In this document: piece by piece, positions 34,254 to 34,836 of the stretch
How positions within the stretch are numbered: the first letter of the stretch is position 1
Layout of the letters: each line of letters begins with the position of its first letter
Assembly: GCA_020628035.1 (NCBI GenBank)
Contig: JAHDFS010000017.1
Coordinates: 3,628 to 38,463, forward strand
Length of the DNA stretch: 34,836 bases
Direction: 5' to 3'
Origin: Rhizobiaceae bacterium
Lineage (GTDB): Bacteria; Pseudomonadota; Alphaproteobacteria; Rhizobiales; Rhizobiaceae
The notes under the pieces: generated by a model
Told to the model about the DNA's origin: nothing
The model's input: the letters and a program-made list of their open reading frames with translations, nothing else
The model's database searches: none
Translations under genes and position numbers: made by a program

Positions 34254-34802
34254 GCGATCTAAAACCGCCCTTTTGAACTTTTAAAAATAGAATCGAAATT
34301 ATTTTCTAAGCTTGGCAATAAAAAAAAATCATCACCCTTCCCTGGAAGATATCCTAGGCTTAATTCAACCGGAATTTCTGTAATTAAAGTTACCAGATGC
34401 TCTGATCTGTGAAAAATCGTACATTTTCTGAGATGGACCACGGAAAACTGTGTACATTTCTTACCAATTGATAAAAAAATCTACAACCTAACAGCGCATG
34501 CATGAAGTTCAGTTTGGCTCTAAAAAGCCGTAGCAGCAGACGTTAGTCTCATTTTCCACCAATTCAGCAATTCCAATCGATGCGGTGGGTCAAAATGGAT
34601 GCATGACCCGAAAAGTAGACCAGTATTTTTACGAGATTTCCTTATACTTTTTTGAGTGTACACTCACCTTATTCGTGTAATTTTGCCGAATTACAATAAA
34701 AATAGAGGTTTTTTGAGAATAAATTTCTTCTTTACAACACCACCGAAGAATTTAATATTCGTGACAAACTAAAAGACTTGTAAAAATCAGGGAGTACAGG
34801 GC
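34254..34802. other. Long AT-rich intergenic region after rlmB
   Basis: About 549 bp with no convincing gene on either strand. I see an interrupted repeat GGGTCA/TGACCC (34587-34592 and 34604-34609), a perfect palindrome at 34653-34666 and a GGGAG ribosome site before the gene at 34803. No IS terminal repeats or transposase fragments were recognised, and no terminator is obvious after rlmB. Confidence 0.5.
34653..34666. promoter_or_regulatory. 14-bp perfect palindrome, candidate repressor operator
   Basis: TGAGTGTACACTCA reads the same on both strands. It overlaps a TTGAGT -35-like box, with TGTAAT (34676-34681) as a -10 candidate at 18 bp, about 120 nt before the exported-protein gene. TetR-family operators often look like this; the protein is unknown. 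Confidence 0.5.
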
Positions 34803-34836
34803 ATGAAGAAACTTACAATAACTGCAATTGCCTGCG
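34803..34836 (+). CDS. Start of an exported protein (truncated by window end)
   Basis: ATG at 34803 preceded by GGGAGTACAGGGC. Only MKKLTITAIAC is visible, which has the charge and hydrophobicity of a signal peptide; a Cys at residue 11 is probably too early for a lipobox. Nothing can be said about the function. Confidence 0.6.
   Translation, partial: MKKLTITAIAC

Noticed and set aside
34254-34802. Degraded insertion sequence in the terminal AT-rich region
   Set aside because: No terminal inverted repeats, target duplication or transposase-like translation could be found.

Overview
This is a chromosomal window from an alphaproteobacterium. It has moderate-to-low GC, looks Hyphomicrobiales-like, and is possibly marine; I cannot place it more precisely. 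The pointers are a ChoXWV-type choline importer, the CsgH form of the curli chaperone (known from alphaproteobacteria), a PCu(A)C copper chaperone, an IalB-like secreted protein, a tRNA-Tyr/tRNA-Gly pair beside rlmB, and the general protein style. The DNA is tightly packed: two convergent pairs have stop codons that abut with no spacer, and a third overlaps by 14 bp. I see no IS element, prophage, integrase or CRISPR array, so this is mostly core and semi-accessory chromosome.

Layout. 1-2.57 kb: a LysR regulator (cut by the window start) diverges from a CDGSH/glutamate-synthase fusion, with a perfect 21-bp palindrome between them. 2.59-4.07 kb: a minus-strand curli-type locus made of a curlin, csgH and a second separately transcribed curlin. 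4.36-5.86 kb: a DUF2235 alpha/beta hydrolase. 5.86-8.74 kb: the choXWV choline importer. 9.05-9.96 kb: an AEC-family permease. 10.0-14.7 kb: an RND efflux adaptor, its pump and a small membrane protein. 14.8-18.0 kb: a secreted IalB-like protein, a nucleoside-recognition membrane protein, a LysR regulator and two small unknowns. 18.2-19.4 kb: folD and a pterin-4a-carbinolamine dehydratase. 19.4-24.5 kb: a large DUF2339 membrane protein, a nucleoside hydrolase and a GlxA-type AraC regulator. 24.6-29.5 kb: NUDIX hydrolase, small secreted protein, PCu(A)C chaperone, DegP/Q-like protease, small membrane protein, DUF1993 protein and an ICMT-like methyltransferase. 29.6-32.9 kb: two tandem TadG-like von Willebrand factor A proteins, each with its own terminator. 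32.9-34.3 kb: tRNA-Gly and tRNA-Tyr (minus strand) diverging from rlmB. The last 0.55 kb is AT-rich non-coding DNA leading to the first codons of an exported protein.

How genes may work together. The curlins plus CsgH form an extracellular amyloid module, but its secretion channel (CsgG/E/F) is not in the window. ChoX, ChoW and ChoV make a complete choline importer. The RND genes make an inner-membrane pump with adaptor but no TolC partner here. The GlxA-type regulator lies just upstream of the nucleoside hydrolase, and a 23-bp-spaced direct repeat between them looks like an AraC-type operator. FolD and PhhB connect one-carbon and pterin metabolism only by adjacency.

The least explained parts are the duplicated TadG/VWA proteins standing without a Tad pilus locus, the minimal curlin-CsgH-curlin locus with direct repeats upstream, the dual-CDGSH glutamate-synthase fusion, and the inverted repeat covering the glxA start codon. 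I found no clear evidence for an entirely new multi-gene system.
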